Origin: Lachnospiraceae bacterium
GTDB taxonomy: Bacteria > Bacillota > Clostridia > Lachnospirales > Lachnospiraceae
DNA length: 9,438 nt
Assembly (NCBI GenBank): GCA_024697505.1
Contig: JAILFQ010000067.1
Span: 1-9,438 of the forward strand
Reading direction: 5' to 3'
Every line of letters starts with the position of its first letter. The stretch's first letter is position 1. The position numbers and the translations under genes are program-made. Below, one piece after another: positions 1 to 7,376 of this stretch. The notes below the pieces were generated by a model that saw only the letters and a list, made by a program, of their open reading frames with translations, did no database searches and had not been told where the DNA came from.

Positions 1-591
1 AACATGCCTATAGTCTTTATAGACAGAGAGTATTCTTCAGAAAGGATTTCCAGCGTTATTATAGACAATAAAGCGGGTGTGGAAGCCGGTGTTGAGTACC
101 TTATAAAGCTTGGCCACAGACGCATAGGCTATGTGCATGGAGTTCAGAATTTTGACGAAAAAGCCAGATACGAAGCCTTTTTGGAAACCATGAAAAAGCA
201 TGATCTTGAGGTGGAAGACAAGTTTTTGCTTAACGGTTATTTTGAAGAGGCCATTGCCTACGGAGAGATGCACAGACTACTCACAAGAGGCGGCGAAGTG
301 CCGGATGCCTTCTTCTCGGCAAATGATGAAATGGCATGGGGCCTTATACGCGCCATGAGGAATATGGGCATAAATGTGCCGGACCAGGTAAGCGTTGTGG
401 GGTTCGATGATTCCATGCTGGCCCCGTATTATAACCCGCCGCTAACTACCATTCATTCTCCTGTTGTGGAGCTTGGAAGCAGAAGTGCGACCGAAGTTAT
501 AAGGATGGTAAGAAAAGAAGGAGATGCAGGAACCAAGATCCGTTTAAAGCCGGAACTTGTTGTTAGAGATTCCTGTAAGATGGCAAAGTAA
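1..591 (+). CDS. LacI/GalR-family transcriptional repressor, C-terminal part (5' end outside window)
   Basis: This is the effector-binding, periplasmic-binding-protein-like domain of a LacI/GalR sugar-responsive repressor. The reading frame is open from base 1, so the gene begins upstream. About 196 codons are visible, against about 340 for a whole protein, so the DNA-binding helix-turn-helix and the first part of the core are missing. Counting from base 1, family hallmarks are FIDRE at 6-10, DNKAG at 22-26, LGHRRIGYVHG at about 37-47, an Arg at 56 in the ARYEAF block (a position that usually contacts the sugar), SANDEMAWG at 106-114 with the ligand-binding Asp at 109, and VSVVGFDDS at 130-138. 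It ends 18 bp before the GH94 phosphorylase gene on the same strand, so it is probably the local, self-regulated repressor of these sugar genes, released by the imported sugar or a product. The family call is firm; the inducer is unknown. Confidence 0.95.
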   Translation, partial: NMPIVFIDREYSSERISSVIIDNKAGVEAGVEYLIKLGHRRIGYVHGVQNFDEKARYEAFLETMKKHDLEVEDKFLLNGYFEEAIAYGEMHRLLTRGGEVPDAFFSANDEMAWGLIRAMRNMGINVPDQVSVVGFDDSMLAPYYNPPLTTIHSPVVELGSRSATEVIRMVRKEGDAGTKIRLKPELVVRDSCKMAK

Positions 592-596
592 AACCC

Positions 597-602
597 GGAG
601 GA
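597..602 (+). promoter_or_regulatory. Ribosome binding site that fixes the TTG start of the GH94 gene
   Basis: GGAGGA lies 7 bp before TTG at 610. No ATG or GTG occurs in this frame between the repressor stop (589-591) and the TTG, and the next in-frame ATG is more than 30 codons inside conserved sequence. The site therefore decides for the TTG. Confidence 0.8.
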
Positions 603-609
603 CACTACC

Positions 610-3066
610 TTGAAATATAATTTTACGGATGAAAACGGAAGCTTTATACTTCGTGATGCAGATAAAATTTCCTACCTTTATTTCCCGCTGGCAAACCCGG
701 CGGGAATTATGTCTGCCATTACACCAAGACTTTCCGGAGATATTAAATTAAATCAGAACGCATTCATAACTCCGCCGGAGAGTGTTTTAGACCTTTCGGA
801 CAAGAAAAGTCCAAGGAACTTTTGGCTTAAGTTTGAAGACGGAACACTCCGCTCCGCAAGCGGTCTTTCGGTGTGGCAAAAAGCCGAAGGCGGGCATGTT
901 ACGGTAAATGCCGGGCTTTTGTACCACGAAGTAAGTACGGAAATTACCCATAAGGGAGCAAAATTAGAGACGAATATTTTAAGTTTTGTTCCGGCTATGA
1001 ACCTTAAAACGGAAATAATGATGGTTCGCCTTACAAATACAGGTGAGGAAAGTGTAAGCTTTACTCCTGTAGGCGTAGTGGAACTCTACGGCAGGTCTGC
1101 GGCAAACATAAGAGACCACAGACATGTTACTTCTCTTCTTTCAAGAACCTTTACCGAAGATTATGGAGTAAGGCTTAAACCAACGCTAAGTTTTGACGAA
1201 AGAGGACATCTTAAAAACGAAACGGAATATTTTGTTCTTGGTACGGATGGAAAAGGAAATAAGCCGGAAGGCTTTTATACAGATACAGACGAAGTAACCG
1301 GAGAAGGCGGAGACCTGGAAATGCCGCTTGGCATGGGACCATGCAAAAAGGCAGGCTCTAAAAGCGAGGGCGTAGAAAGTGTTGGAGGAATAGTCTTTTC
1401 AAAGACAGAGTTAAAAGCCGGAGAAAGCAGAGAGTACCTTCTTTTTATAGGTGCCGATGAAAAGTCGGAGGACATCATTAACAGCCTGGGGTCGCTAAAA
1501 AAAGCGGAAAAGGCCCTGGAAGATACTAAAAGCTACTGGATTTCCGGTGCGGAAAAAACTTTAAATAAAATGGATCTTCAGAAGATATACAAAGATTTCT
1601 TTGAAAAAGAGGGAAATATTTCTTTCTCTGACTTCAGAGCCTACATGATGTGGGTTGCAACAGAGCCTGAACTCAGAAGGATCTTTGGCTGTTCTTTCCT
1701 GCCTTACCACGACTACGGAAAAGGGGGAAGGGGATTCAGAGATCTTTGGCAGGACTGTCTTGCCTTGCTTTTAAAGGATCCTTCCGATGTTAAAGACCTT
1801 TTGATAAATAACTTTGCCGGAATAAGAAGCGATGGCACAAATGCCACAATTATAGGAAATAAGCCGGGAGAATTTATTGCAGACAGAAACGGAATAACCA
1901 GAGTCTGGATGGACCATGGTCTATGGCCTTTTATTACAATGGATTTTTATATGGAACTATCCGGAGATGCAGATATTTTGTCTTTGGAACAGACATATTT
2001 TAAAGACTCTCAGTGCATGCGCGCAAGAGCCGTAGACAAGGAATTTACAGGAGAAGACAACCTTCTTCGAACGGAAAAAGGCGGTGTTTATAAGGGAAGT
2101 CTTTTGGAGCACCTGCTCCTTATGCATCTTACGGTGGCTTTGGACGTTGGAAACAACGGCCACATGCTCCTTCGAGGCGCAGACTGGAACGACGCCTTGG
2201 ACATGGCACCGGACAAGGGGGAGAGCGTGGCATTTACTGCAGCTTACGCAGGAAACCTGAAAAAACTGGCTTTTCTTATTAAGGAAAAATACACGTCGGT
2301 TCATCTTATGGAAGAACTTGCGGAACTTGTGGAAGATATTGAAGGTTTGTTTAAAACAGAAGTGTCTGTGGATGACAAGACGCTTGTAAAGGCTAAAAGA
2401 GATCTTCTGAATTCTTATTGCGAAAAGGTTAGAAACCACGTGTCCGGCAAGAAAAAAGAAGTGGAGGCAGACAGGCTTGCCGAAACACTACTTGCTTTTT
2501 CCAAAGATATTTCGGATAGGATCCGAAATAAAGAACTTTTGAAAAAAGACAAATACCTATGGTACAACGGCTACTACGATAATACCGGAAAACAGGTTGA
2601 AAGTCTGGAAGACGGAAGACTTATGCTTACCGGAGCGGTATTTACCATAATGTCCGGAACCGCATCGGATGAAGAAGTAAGGGAACTTGCAAATACCGCA
2701 AGAGAATTCCTCTTTGATGAGAAAGTCGGAGGAGTAAGACTCAACACCCGTTTTGCAAATGAAGAGGACTACCGCACAAAACTTGGCAGGCTGTTTGGCT
2801 TTGCATACGGTACAAAAGAAAACGGGGCGGTATTTTGCCACATGGCGGTTATGTATGCGTACGCCTTGCTTATAAGAGGCTTTAAAGACGAAGCTCTTGA
2901 AGTGATAAAACTTCTTATAAAACAGAGTATGGACTTTGAAAAGTCCGCAATATATCCGGGTATTCCCGAGTATTTCGACCCGAAAGGAAGAGGGGCATAC
3001 CCTTATCTTACCGGAGCTGCAAGCTGGCTCTTATTGTTTATGTATAAACTTGGAGGTAGAAAATGA
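610..3066 (+). CDS. GH94 glycoside phosphorylase (cellobiose/laminaribiose phosphorylase type)
   Basis: An inverting GH94 phosphorylase, which uses inorganic phosphate to split a beta-linked disaccharide into a sugar-1-phosphate and a free sugar in the cytoplasm. The 818-residue length is normal for disaccharide-type GH94 enzymes. The N-terminal beta-sandwich spans roughly 1-300. The (alpha/alpha)6 catalytic barrel follows, with HDYGKGGRGFRDLWQD at 367-382, RVWMDHGLWP at 431-440 and RGADWNDALD at 522-531. The general acid should be in DWND, most likely D528. Candidate phosphate contacts are H744 in NGAVFCH and T801-G802 in LTGAASW. There is no signal peptide. The start is TTG behind a good ribosome binding site; the stop overlaps the GH30 start by 4 bp, implying translational coupling. 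Substrate is not settled by the sequence: the NPAGIMSAITP block and GGRGFRDLWQD remind me more of the laminaribiose phosphorylase branch (as in Acholeplasma laidlawii) than of classical cellobiose phosphorylase, but that is recollection, not an alignment. Family call strong, substrate weak. Confidence 0.9.
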   Translation: MKYNFTDENGSFILRDADKISYLYFPLANPAGIMSAITPRLSGDIKLNQNAFITPPESVLDLSDKKSPRNFWLKFEDGTLRSASGLSVWQKAEGGHVTVNAGLLYHEVSTEITHKGAKLETNILSFVPAMNLKTEIMMVRLTNTGEESVSFTPVGVVELYGRSAANIRDHRHVTSLLSRTFTEDYGVRLKPTLSFDERGHLKNETEYFVLGTDGKGNKPEGFYTDTDEVTGEGGDLEMPLGMGPCKKAGSKSEGVESVGGIVFSKTELKAGESREYLLFIGADEKSEDIINSLGSLKKAEKALEDTKSYWISGAEKTLNKMDLQKIYKDFFEKEGNISFSDFRAYMMWVATEPELRRIFGCSFLPYHDYGKGGRGFRDLWQDCLALLLKDPSDVKDLLINNFAGIRSDGTNATIIGNKPGEFIADRNGITRVWMDHGLWPFITMDFYMELSGDADILSLEQTYFKDSQCMRARAVDKEFTGEDNLLRTEKGGVYKGSLLEHLLLMHLTVALDVGNNGHMLLRGADWNDALDMAPDKGESVAFTAAYAGNLKKLAFLIKEKYTSVHLMEELAELVEDIEGLFKTEVSVDDKTLVKAKRDLLNSYCEKVRNHVSGKKKEVEADRLAETLLAFSKDISDRIRNKELLKKDKYLWYNGYYDNTGKQVESLEDGRLMLTGAVFTIMSGTASDEEVRELANTAREFLFDEKVGGVRLNTRFANEEDYRTKLGRLFGFAYGTKENGAVFCHMAVMYAYALLIRGFKDEALEVIKLLIKQSMDFEKSAIYPGIPEYFDPKGRGAYPYLTGAASWLLLFMYKLGGRK
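3052..3057 (+). promoter_or_regulatory. Ribosome binding site for the GH30 gene, inside the GH94 coding region
   Basis: GGAGGT lies 5 bp before the ATG at 3063 and within the last codons of the GH94 gene. With the ATGA stop/start overlap it supports coupled translation of the two enzymes. Confidence 0.75.
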
Positions 3067-4376
3067 AGGCCTATATAACAAATCCGGAAAGCGGGAAATT
3101 TTTTGAAGATTTTAAGCCGGTGGGTGACTACTACGATGCCGTAAGACTTATAAGAGTTTATAAAGATATAAGGTACCAGACTGTTCAGGGATTTGGCGGC
3201 GCATTTACCGAAAGTGCCGGATACAACTGGTCTCTTCTTCCGGAAGAAAAAAAGAAAGACTTTATTAAGGCGTATTTTTCCGAGGAAGGTCTCGCCTACA
3301 ATCTTGGAAGAACTCATATTAACAGCTGCGACTTTGCCCTTGGCAATTATGCATATCTTAAAGACGAGAATGAGCCTGAAGAAAATTTTAATATTGAACG
3401 GGATGAAAAATATATTATTCCCCTTATAAAGAGCGCAATGAAGGAAAACAATATAAACCTTCTTGCTTCTCCATGGAGCCCGCCTGCCTATATGAAGTCC
3501 AATGGTGAAATGAACCATGGCGGGGTACTTAAAAAAGAGTTCTATAAAAAATGGGCGGAATATATAAGAAAATACATATTGGAATACCGGAAGCGGGGTA
3601 TTGACATAAAGATGATAACTCTGCAAAACGAACCGGCGGCGGTTCAGTCCTGGGATTCCTGCATTTATACGGCTAAGGAAGAGGGAGAGTTTGTGGCGGA
3701 CTATCTTGGGCCGGAACTGGAAAAGAACGGCCTTTCCCATATAAAGATCTATGTTTGGGACCACAATAAGGAAATACTCTACGACAGAGCAAAAGAAACC
3801 ATGAGTGTACCGGGGGCAGATAAATATATTTCCGGATTTGCTTTCCACTGGTATACCGGTGACCACTTTGAAACGGTAAAGGCAACCGGAGAAAGATTTT
3901 CCGGAAAAGACCTGCTTTTTACGGAGGGCTGTGTTGAATACAGCAGATTTGCAGATACCGGTGAGGTCTCAAAGGCGGAGATGTATGCCCATGATATTCT
4001 GGGAAATTTAAATGCCGGCACAACGGGAATTATAGACTGGAATCTTTTGCTGGATGCAAAAGGCGGTCCAAACCATGTCGGAAACTTTTGCGCCGCGCCT
4101 GTAATGCTTACAGAAGATGCCAAAGATTTTGAAAAAAGACTTTCTTACTACTATATTGGACACTTTAGTAAATATATTAAAGCCGGTGCGGTAAGACTTT
4201 TAGTGAGCAGGTTTTCTGATGACCTTGAGTCAACATCTTTTGAAAACCCGGACGGAGGTCTTGTTACCGTAATACTTAACAGAAAGGACTACGGTAACGC
4301 ATTCTCTCTTAATGACGGAGAAAAGACCTGCAGGTTTGAAATACCTGCTCACTGCATCTTAACTGTATTAATATAA
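3063..4376 (+). CDS. GH30 family beta-glycosidase, cytoplasmic
   Basis: A retaining glycoside hydrolase of family GH30 (glucosylceramidase-like fold), 437 residues. The N-terminal QGFGGAFTESAG block (about 40-51) is the typical first strand of the barrel. SPWSPPAYMK (136-145) is the next conserved loop. The acid/base is E190 in TLQNEP (186-191), the predicted nucleophile is E288 in LLFTEG (284-289), and FHWYTGDHF (261-269) lies between them. A small C-terminal beta domain (about 360-437) completes the usual two-domain layout. No signal peptide or transmembrane segment is visible, so it should act on oligosaccharides already inside the cell, unlike secreted GH30 endo-glucanases and xylanases. 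It overlaps the GH94 gene by 4 bp. Characterised members include beta-glucosidases, beta-1,6-glucanases, beta-xylosidases and beta-fucosidases; subfamily and substrate cannot be fixed by eye. Next to a GH94 phosphorylase, removal of beta-1,6-linked or otherwise non-phosphorolysable glucosyl units is a reasonable guess. Confidence 0.9.
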   Translation: MKAYITNPESGKFFEDFKPVGDYYDAVRLIRVYKDIRYQTVQGFGGAFTESAGYNWSLLPEEKKKDFIKAYFSEEGLAYNLGRTHINSCDFALGNYAYLKDENEPEENFNIERDEKYIIPLIKSAMKENNINLLASPWSPPAYMKSNGEMNHGGVLKKEFYKKWAEYIRKYILEYRKRGIDIKMITLQNEPAAVQSWDSCIYTAKEEGEFVADYLGPELEKNGLSHIKIYVWDHNKEILYDRAKETMSVPGADKYISGFAFHWYTGDHFETVKATGERFSGKDLLFTEGCVEYSRFADTGEVSKAEMYAHDILGNLNAGTTGIIDWNLLLDAKGGPNHVGNFCAAPVMLTEDAKDFEKRLSYYYIGHFSKYIKAGAVRLLVSRFSDDLESTSFENPDGGLVTVILNRKDYGNAFSLNDGEKTCRFEIPAHCILTVLI

Positions 4377-4395
4377 GGTTAATAAAAGAAATGGC

Positions 4396-6453
4396 TTATT
4401 TGTTTCTTATAATCCTTTTTCCCGTAAAGAAGGTTATTAAAAAGTAACCACCGTAAATTATGAGAATTATAAGAGAAGTAATAAGAATTGAAGTTGTGGT
4501 ACCTCTGGTACCCATGGAATTAAGCACAAATGATGAAAACCTCATTCCAAAGTAGGAGTGTATTATTGCAAGCAGGAGTGGGAGAAGGAAGAAGATTTCG
4601 GTCTGAGCAAGAAGAGATCGGGTTATGCTTTCTTCTTCAACTCCTATTTTTCTTATCATTTCGTAGCGGCCTGTGCTGTCTACACAGTCGGAAAGGCCGT
4701 TTAAAGCAAGTATTGCGCCGCAGGCAATAAGGAAGGTTACTCCGATGTAGAGGCCAAGGAAAGTTATTATTGCACCAAGGCCAACTGTCGAATCATAAAC
4801 GTCGGATCGGGTATTGTAAGAGAAGTAAGTATCTCCCGGGTTTATGCTGTAAAAATCCTCCCGGGCCTTCTTAAAGTCTTCGAGGAGGGCTGCATCTACA
4901 GCCATCTTTTCCTCCTTTGTTTTTGCAGTGTAGTTTCCTGTAATGCAGTCGTAAACAACTTCCGATTCATCCGGAACGGAATCCGGAACAATAAAGATTC
5001 CTGTATTTAATCTTTGAGAGGAAAGTTCTACCTGTCCTTCTATGCAATAGTCGTATTTAGGCTTTAAAGTCCTTCCGAAAACGGTAATTTCGGTTCCCGG
5101 TTCAAGTGCTCTGTTTCTTATTGGCAACATGTTGTCGTAGTTGCATAAAACAGCATATTCATTATCAGAAAGAGTAAGGGTTTCTTTTCCGTAAAACTCC
5201 ATAAGAGTGTTGTAATCCGAAAGCTTCATAATTGTTTCAAGAATATTGGTAGCTTGAAAGTAACCGGCAGAAGCAAGCTCTTTACTGTCTAAAAGCGAAA
5301 GAAAGTTTCCTACGGTAAAATTCTGATCCACGTAGAGCTTATATTCTCTATAATCTTCAAAATAATTTTCCGGCTTAAAGTCTGTTTCCTTAAAAAGATC
5401 TTCTAAATCGTAGATTTTAATTAACTCATCGGTGTCTTCATTATAGGTCTTTGAAAGAAATTTAAATTCCGCATCTGCCGGGCAAAGCTCCTTAAGATTT
5501 TTGTTCATGGAGTTTCTTATGGAAAAGGCAGAGGAAAGAGCGCATATTGTAACAAAGAGCATAAGGCAGATTACCGTCATGGAAAAGACCATGGTGTTTA
5601 CCTTGCTGGTTACCTGTCTGAAGGTAAAAGTGTTAAGCCCCTTATAATAAACCTTTTTCATGGACATTATTATTCTGTGCAGCATTCCGGAAACGGAGAA
5701 GAAAATAAGAAATGTGGATATTCCTCCCAGGGCAATACTAAGCGTGATCTTTTGTGTTGTAAGCGTCTTATAGTCAAAGGCCACCATGTAGTAAGCGTAG
5801 CCCAGGGCTGAAACCGCAATGATAAAAATGAGAATGCATACAAGAGGCTTTCTTATTTTTATACGTTCGGACTTCTTCTCACTGTACAAAAGGTCTATAA
5901 GCTTTAACTTTGTAACGGCTACACTGTTAAAGAGCATAACAACAAGGTACATTACCACAAAAAAGATTATTGTAAGAACAATGGCTCTTCCGGAAACAAC
6001 AAGTTTGTATGCTGAAAGATCTGCTTCAAAAAGGCTTATAACAAGGGCGCTCATAAGCTGTGAAAGTCCTATTCCCACCAAAAGACCAATGCCCAAAGAA
6101 CCAAGACCTATAAAAATTGTTTCCGTAAGGAGTATGGCGGAAATCTTTCCTTTTCCCATACCAAGCGTCATGTATATCGCAAATTCCTTGTGTCTTCTCT
6201 TCATAAGAAAACGACTGGCATAAATTATCAAAAGCCCCAGTACAACGGCTACAAAAACGCTTACGCCGGAAAGCATGGTCTTAAGTAAATCTATAATATC
6301 CATGGATCCGGAGGAAAGCTTTAATGTTGCTGCCTGTCCGCCTATGGCGTTAAAAGCATAAAAGATGGATACACCTATAATAAGAGTGAAGAAGTAGATG
6401 GCGTAATCCTTCATACTGTTTCTTATGTTTCTTAAAGACATCTTAAAGAGCAT
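4396..6453 (-). CDS. BceB-like ABC transporter permease (FtsX domains, large extracytoplasmic loop)
   Basis: Membrane subunit of a peptide-resistance ABC transporter of the BceAB/VraDE type, 685 residues. The start [17 protein letters not shown] is characteristic of this family. Hydrophobic segments can be placed at about 18-40, 58-82, 102-130, 151-175, 203-226, 235-258, 285-312, 560-587, 613-637 and 655-680, giving the expected ten helices. Between helices 7 and 8 lies a hydrophilic stretch of about 240 residues (roughly 315-555), the extracytoplasmic domain that in characterised relatives defines which peptide or peptide-lipid complex is recognised. FtsX-type blocks surround helices 2-4 and 8-10. 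The ATG at 6453 is preceded at 7 bp by AGGGGGTGAT (6461-6470) and overlaps the ATPase gene by 11 bp, so the pair is co-translated. Members of this family also form a sensory complex with the kinase. The target peptide is unknown. Confidence 0.93.
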   Translation of the reverse strand: MLFKMSLRNIRNSMKDYAIYFFTLIIGVSIFYAFNAIGGQAATLKLSSGSMDIIDLLKTMLSGVSVFVAVVLGLLIIYASRFLMKRRHKEFAIYMTLGMGKGKISAILLTETIFIGLGSLGIGLLVGIGLSQLMSALVISLFEADLSAYKLVVSGRAIVLTIIFFVVMYLVVMLFNSVAVTKLKLIDLLYSEKKSERIKIRKPLVCILIFIIAVSALGYAYYMVAFDYKTLTTQKITLSIALGGISTFLIFFSVSGMLHRIIMSMKKVYYKGLNTFTFRQVTSKVNTMVFSMTVICLMLFVTICALSSAFSIRNSMNKNLKELCPADAEFKFLSKTYNEDTDELIKIYDLEDLFKETDFKPENYFEDYREYKLYVDQNFTVGNFLSLLDSKELASAGYFQATNILETIMKLSDYNTLMEFYGKETLTLSDNEYAVLCNYDNMLPIRNRALEPGTEITVFGRTLKPKYDYCIEGQVELSSQRLNTGIFIVPDSVPDESEVVYDCITGNYTAKTKEEKMAVDAALLEDFKKAREDFYSINPGDTYFSYNTRSDVYDSTVGLGAIITFLGLYIGVTFLIACGAILALNGLSDCVDSTGRYEMIRKIGVEEESITRSLLAQTEIFFLLPLLLAIIHSYFGMRFSSFVLNSMGTRGTTTSILITSLIILIIYGGYFLITFFTGKRIIRNK

Positions 6454-7207
6454 CGTTTACATCACCCCCTAAAAGAGTTACAACATCAATTATCTTGTTA
6501 AAGAAATCTTTTCTTGTATCTGTACCTCTGGAAAGCTCATGGAAGATTTTTCCGTCTTTTATAAAGATTACACGGCCCGCATAGCTGGCGGAAAAACTGT
6601 CGTGGGTAACCATCATTATTGTTGCGGCGTATTCTCTGTTTAAGTAATTAAATCTTTCAAGGAGCATTTTGGAAGACTTGGAGTCCAGAGCGCCTGTAGG
6701 TTCATCCGCAAGAATAAGACATGGGTCCGTAATTATGGCTCTTGCAGAGGCAACTCTTTGCTTTTGTCCGCCGGACATCTGGTAAGGGTACTTGTCTAAA
6801 ACATCTGTAATTCCAAGCTGAGAAGCAACGGATTTAACCGCAGCGTCTACTTCCGCATAAGACTTCTTTTGGATGGAAAGAGCAAGAGAAATATTCTCGT
6901 AGGCGGTTAATGTGTCCAAAAGGTTAAAGTCCTGAAAAATAAAACCAAGTTTATCTCTTCTGAATTTGTAAAGGTCCTTTCCTTTAAGCTTTGTAACATC
7001 TTTCCCCTCAAGGTAGATGTGTCCGGCGCTTACCTTGTCTATTGTGGAAATGCAGTTAAGAAGGGTGGTCTTACCGCTTCCGGAGGCACCCATTATTGCA
7101 ACAAACTCACCCTGTTCCACTTTAAACGAAATATCATCTATGGCTTTTGTAAGTGAAGACTTGTTTCCGTAATATTTTTCTATTTGTTCAACTTTAAGTA
7201 ATTCCAT
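6443..7207 (-). CDS. BceA-like ABC transporter ATP-binding protein
   Basis: Cytoplasmic ATPase of the BceAB-type transporter, 254 residues, in the MacB/LolD-like class of exporter ATPases. All motifs are intact: Walker [10 protein letters not shown] (40-48), Q-loop Q92 in [10 protein letters not shown], signature MSGGQKQR (144-151), Walker B LILADEP with catalytic E169, D-loop GALDSK (172-177) and switch H202 in MMVTHD. I chose the ATG at 7207, giving [14 protein letters not shown], because AAAGGAG (7216-7222) lies 8 bp upstream and family proteins begin here. An in-frame ATG at 7261 would add 18 residues of unfamiliar sequence and run through the probable promoter. The next gene, the permease, overlaps by 11 bp. 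The gene is separated from the upstream kinase gene by 169 bp containing an inverted repeat that probably binds the module's own response regulator, so it is likely peptide-induced together with the permease. Confidence 0.95.
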   Translation of the reverse strand: MELLKVEQIEKYYGNKSSLTKAIDDISFKVEQGEFVAIMGASGSGKTTLLNCISTIDKVSAGHIYLEGKDVTKLKGKDLYKFRRDKLGFIFQDFNLLDTLTAYENISLALSIQKKSYAEVDAAVKSVASQLGITDVLDKYPYQMSGGQKQRVASARAIITDPCLILADEPTGALDSKSSKMLLERFNYLNREYAATIMMVTHDSFSASYAGRVIFIKDGKIFHELSRGTDTRKDFFNKIIDVVTLLGGDVNDAL

Positions 7208-7215
7208 AAAACAAA

Positions 7216-7222
7216 CTCCTTT
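7216..7222 (-). promoter_or_regulatory. Ribosome binding site that fixes the ATPase start at 7207
   Basis: AAAGGAG on the minus strand, 8 bp before ATG at 7207. No comparable site precedes the longer alternative start at 7261. Confidence 0.8.
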
Positions 7223-7252
7223 CGTAGTTCGCATTTTTCTTTTTATGCCATA

Positions 7253-7283
7253 ATAGTACAAAAAAATATTAAAACGGTCGCAA
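7253..7283 (-). promoter_or_regulatory. Possible weak promoter of the transporter genes
   Basis: Reading the minus strand, TTGCGA (7283-7278) is followed after 19 bp by TACTAT (7258-7253). Both boxes are imperfect and the spacing is long, as expected for a promoter that needs an activator. The inverted repeat at 7293-7324 ends nine bases upstream of the -35 candidate, a position suited to contact between a bound response regulator and RNA polymerase. The boxes could be shifted by a few bases; other AT-rich hexamers exist in this stretch. Confidence 0.35.
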
Positions 7284-7292
7284 GTTTAATAT

Positions 7293-7324
7293 TACCCAAC
7301 CTTACAATTTTGTAAGATTGGGTA
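7293..7324. promoter_or_regulatory. 32-bp inverted repeat, probable response-regulator operator upstream of the ATPase gene
   Basis: Two 15-bp arms (7293-7307 and 7310-7324) flank a TT and match at 14 of 15 positions. The core is a perfect 16-bp palindrome, CTTACAA-TT-TTGTAAG (7301-7316). BceR/GraR-type regulators bind palindromes in front of their transporter genes, and the GraR site as I recall it (ACAAATTTGT) is close to ACAATTTTGT here. A further copy of ATTTTGTAA lies at 7331-7339, exactly 24 bp from the one at 7307-7315. As RNA of the minus strand the repeat also forms a strong hairpin, but no U-tract follows, so a simple terminator is unlikely. Confidence 0.65.
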
Positions 7325-7376
7325 GTAATGATTTTGTAAAATATAAATTTTTCAAGACTTCAAGACCGGGCAGTAT

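Noticed and set aside
1957..2439. A 160-codon minus-strand open frame inside GH94
   Set aside because: It is antisense to the catalytic domain including ADWND, and no coding features of its own were seen.
3003..3866. A 287-codon open frame on the minus strand over the end of GH94 and most of GH30
   Set aside because: It is antisense to well-supported enzymes with intact catalytic motifs, has low-complexity Phe/Ile/Lys-rich content typical of reverse frames, and no recognisable domain.
4384..4410. AAGAAA/TTTCTT inverted repeat as a bidirectional terminator between the convergent operons
   Set aside because: The stem is only six A-T/G-C pairs with one G-C pair, has an 11-base loop and no proper U-tract directly after it; it is too weak to annotate.
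5819..6223. A 134-codon plus-strand open frame opposite the permease gene
   Set aside because: It mirrors permease membrane segments and resembles no known protein.
7208..7261. Upstream extension of the ATPase to an ATG at 7261
   Set aside because: It adds 18 residues not typical of BceA proteins, lacks a ribosome binding site and would place the probable promoter inside the coding region.
7353..7366. Short direct repeat CAAGACTTCAAGACC just after the kinase gene
   Set aside because: Two six-base copies only, with no link to a mobile element or known site.
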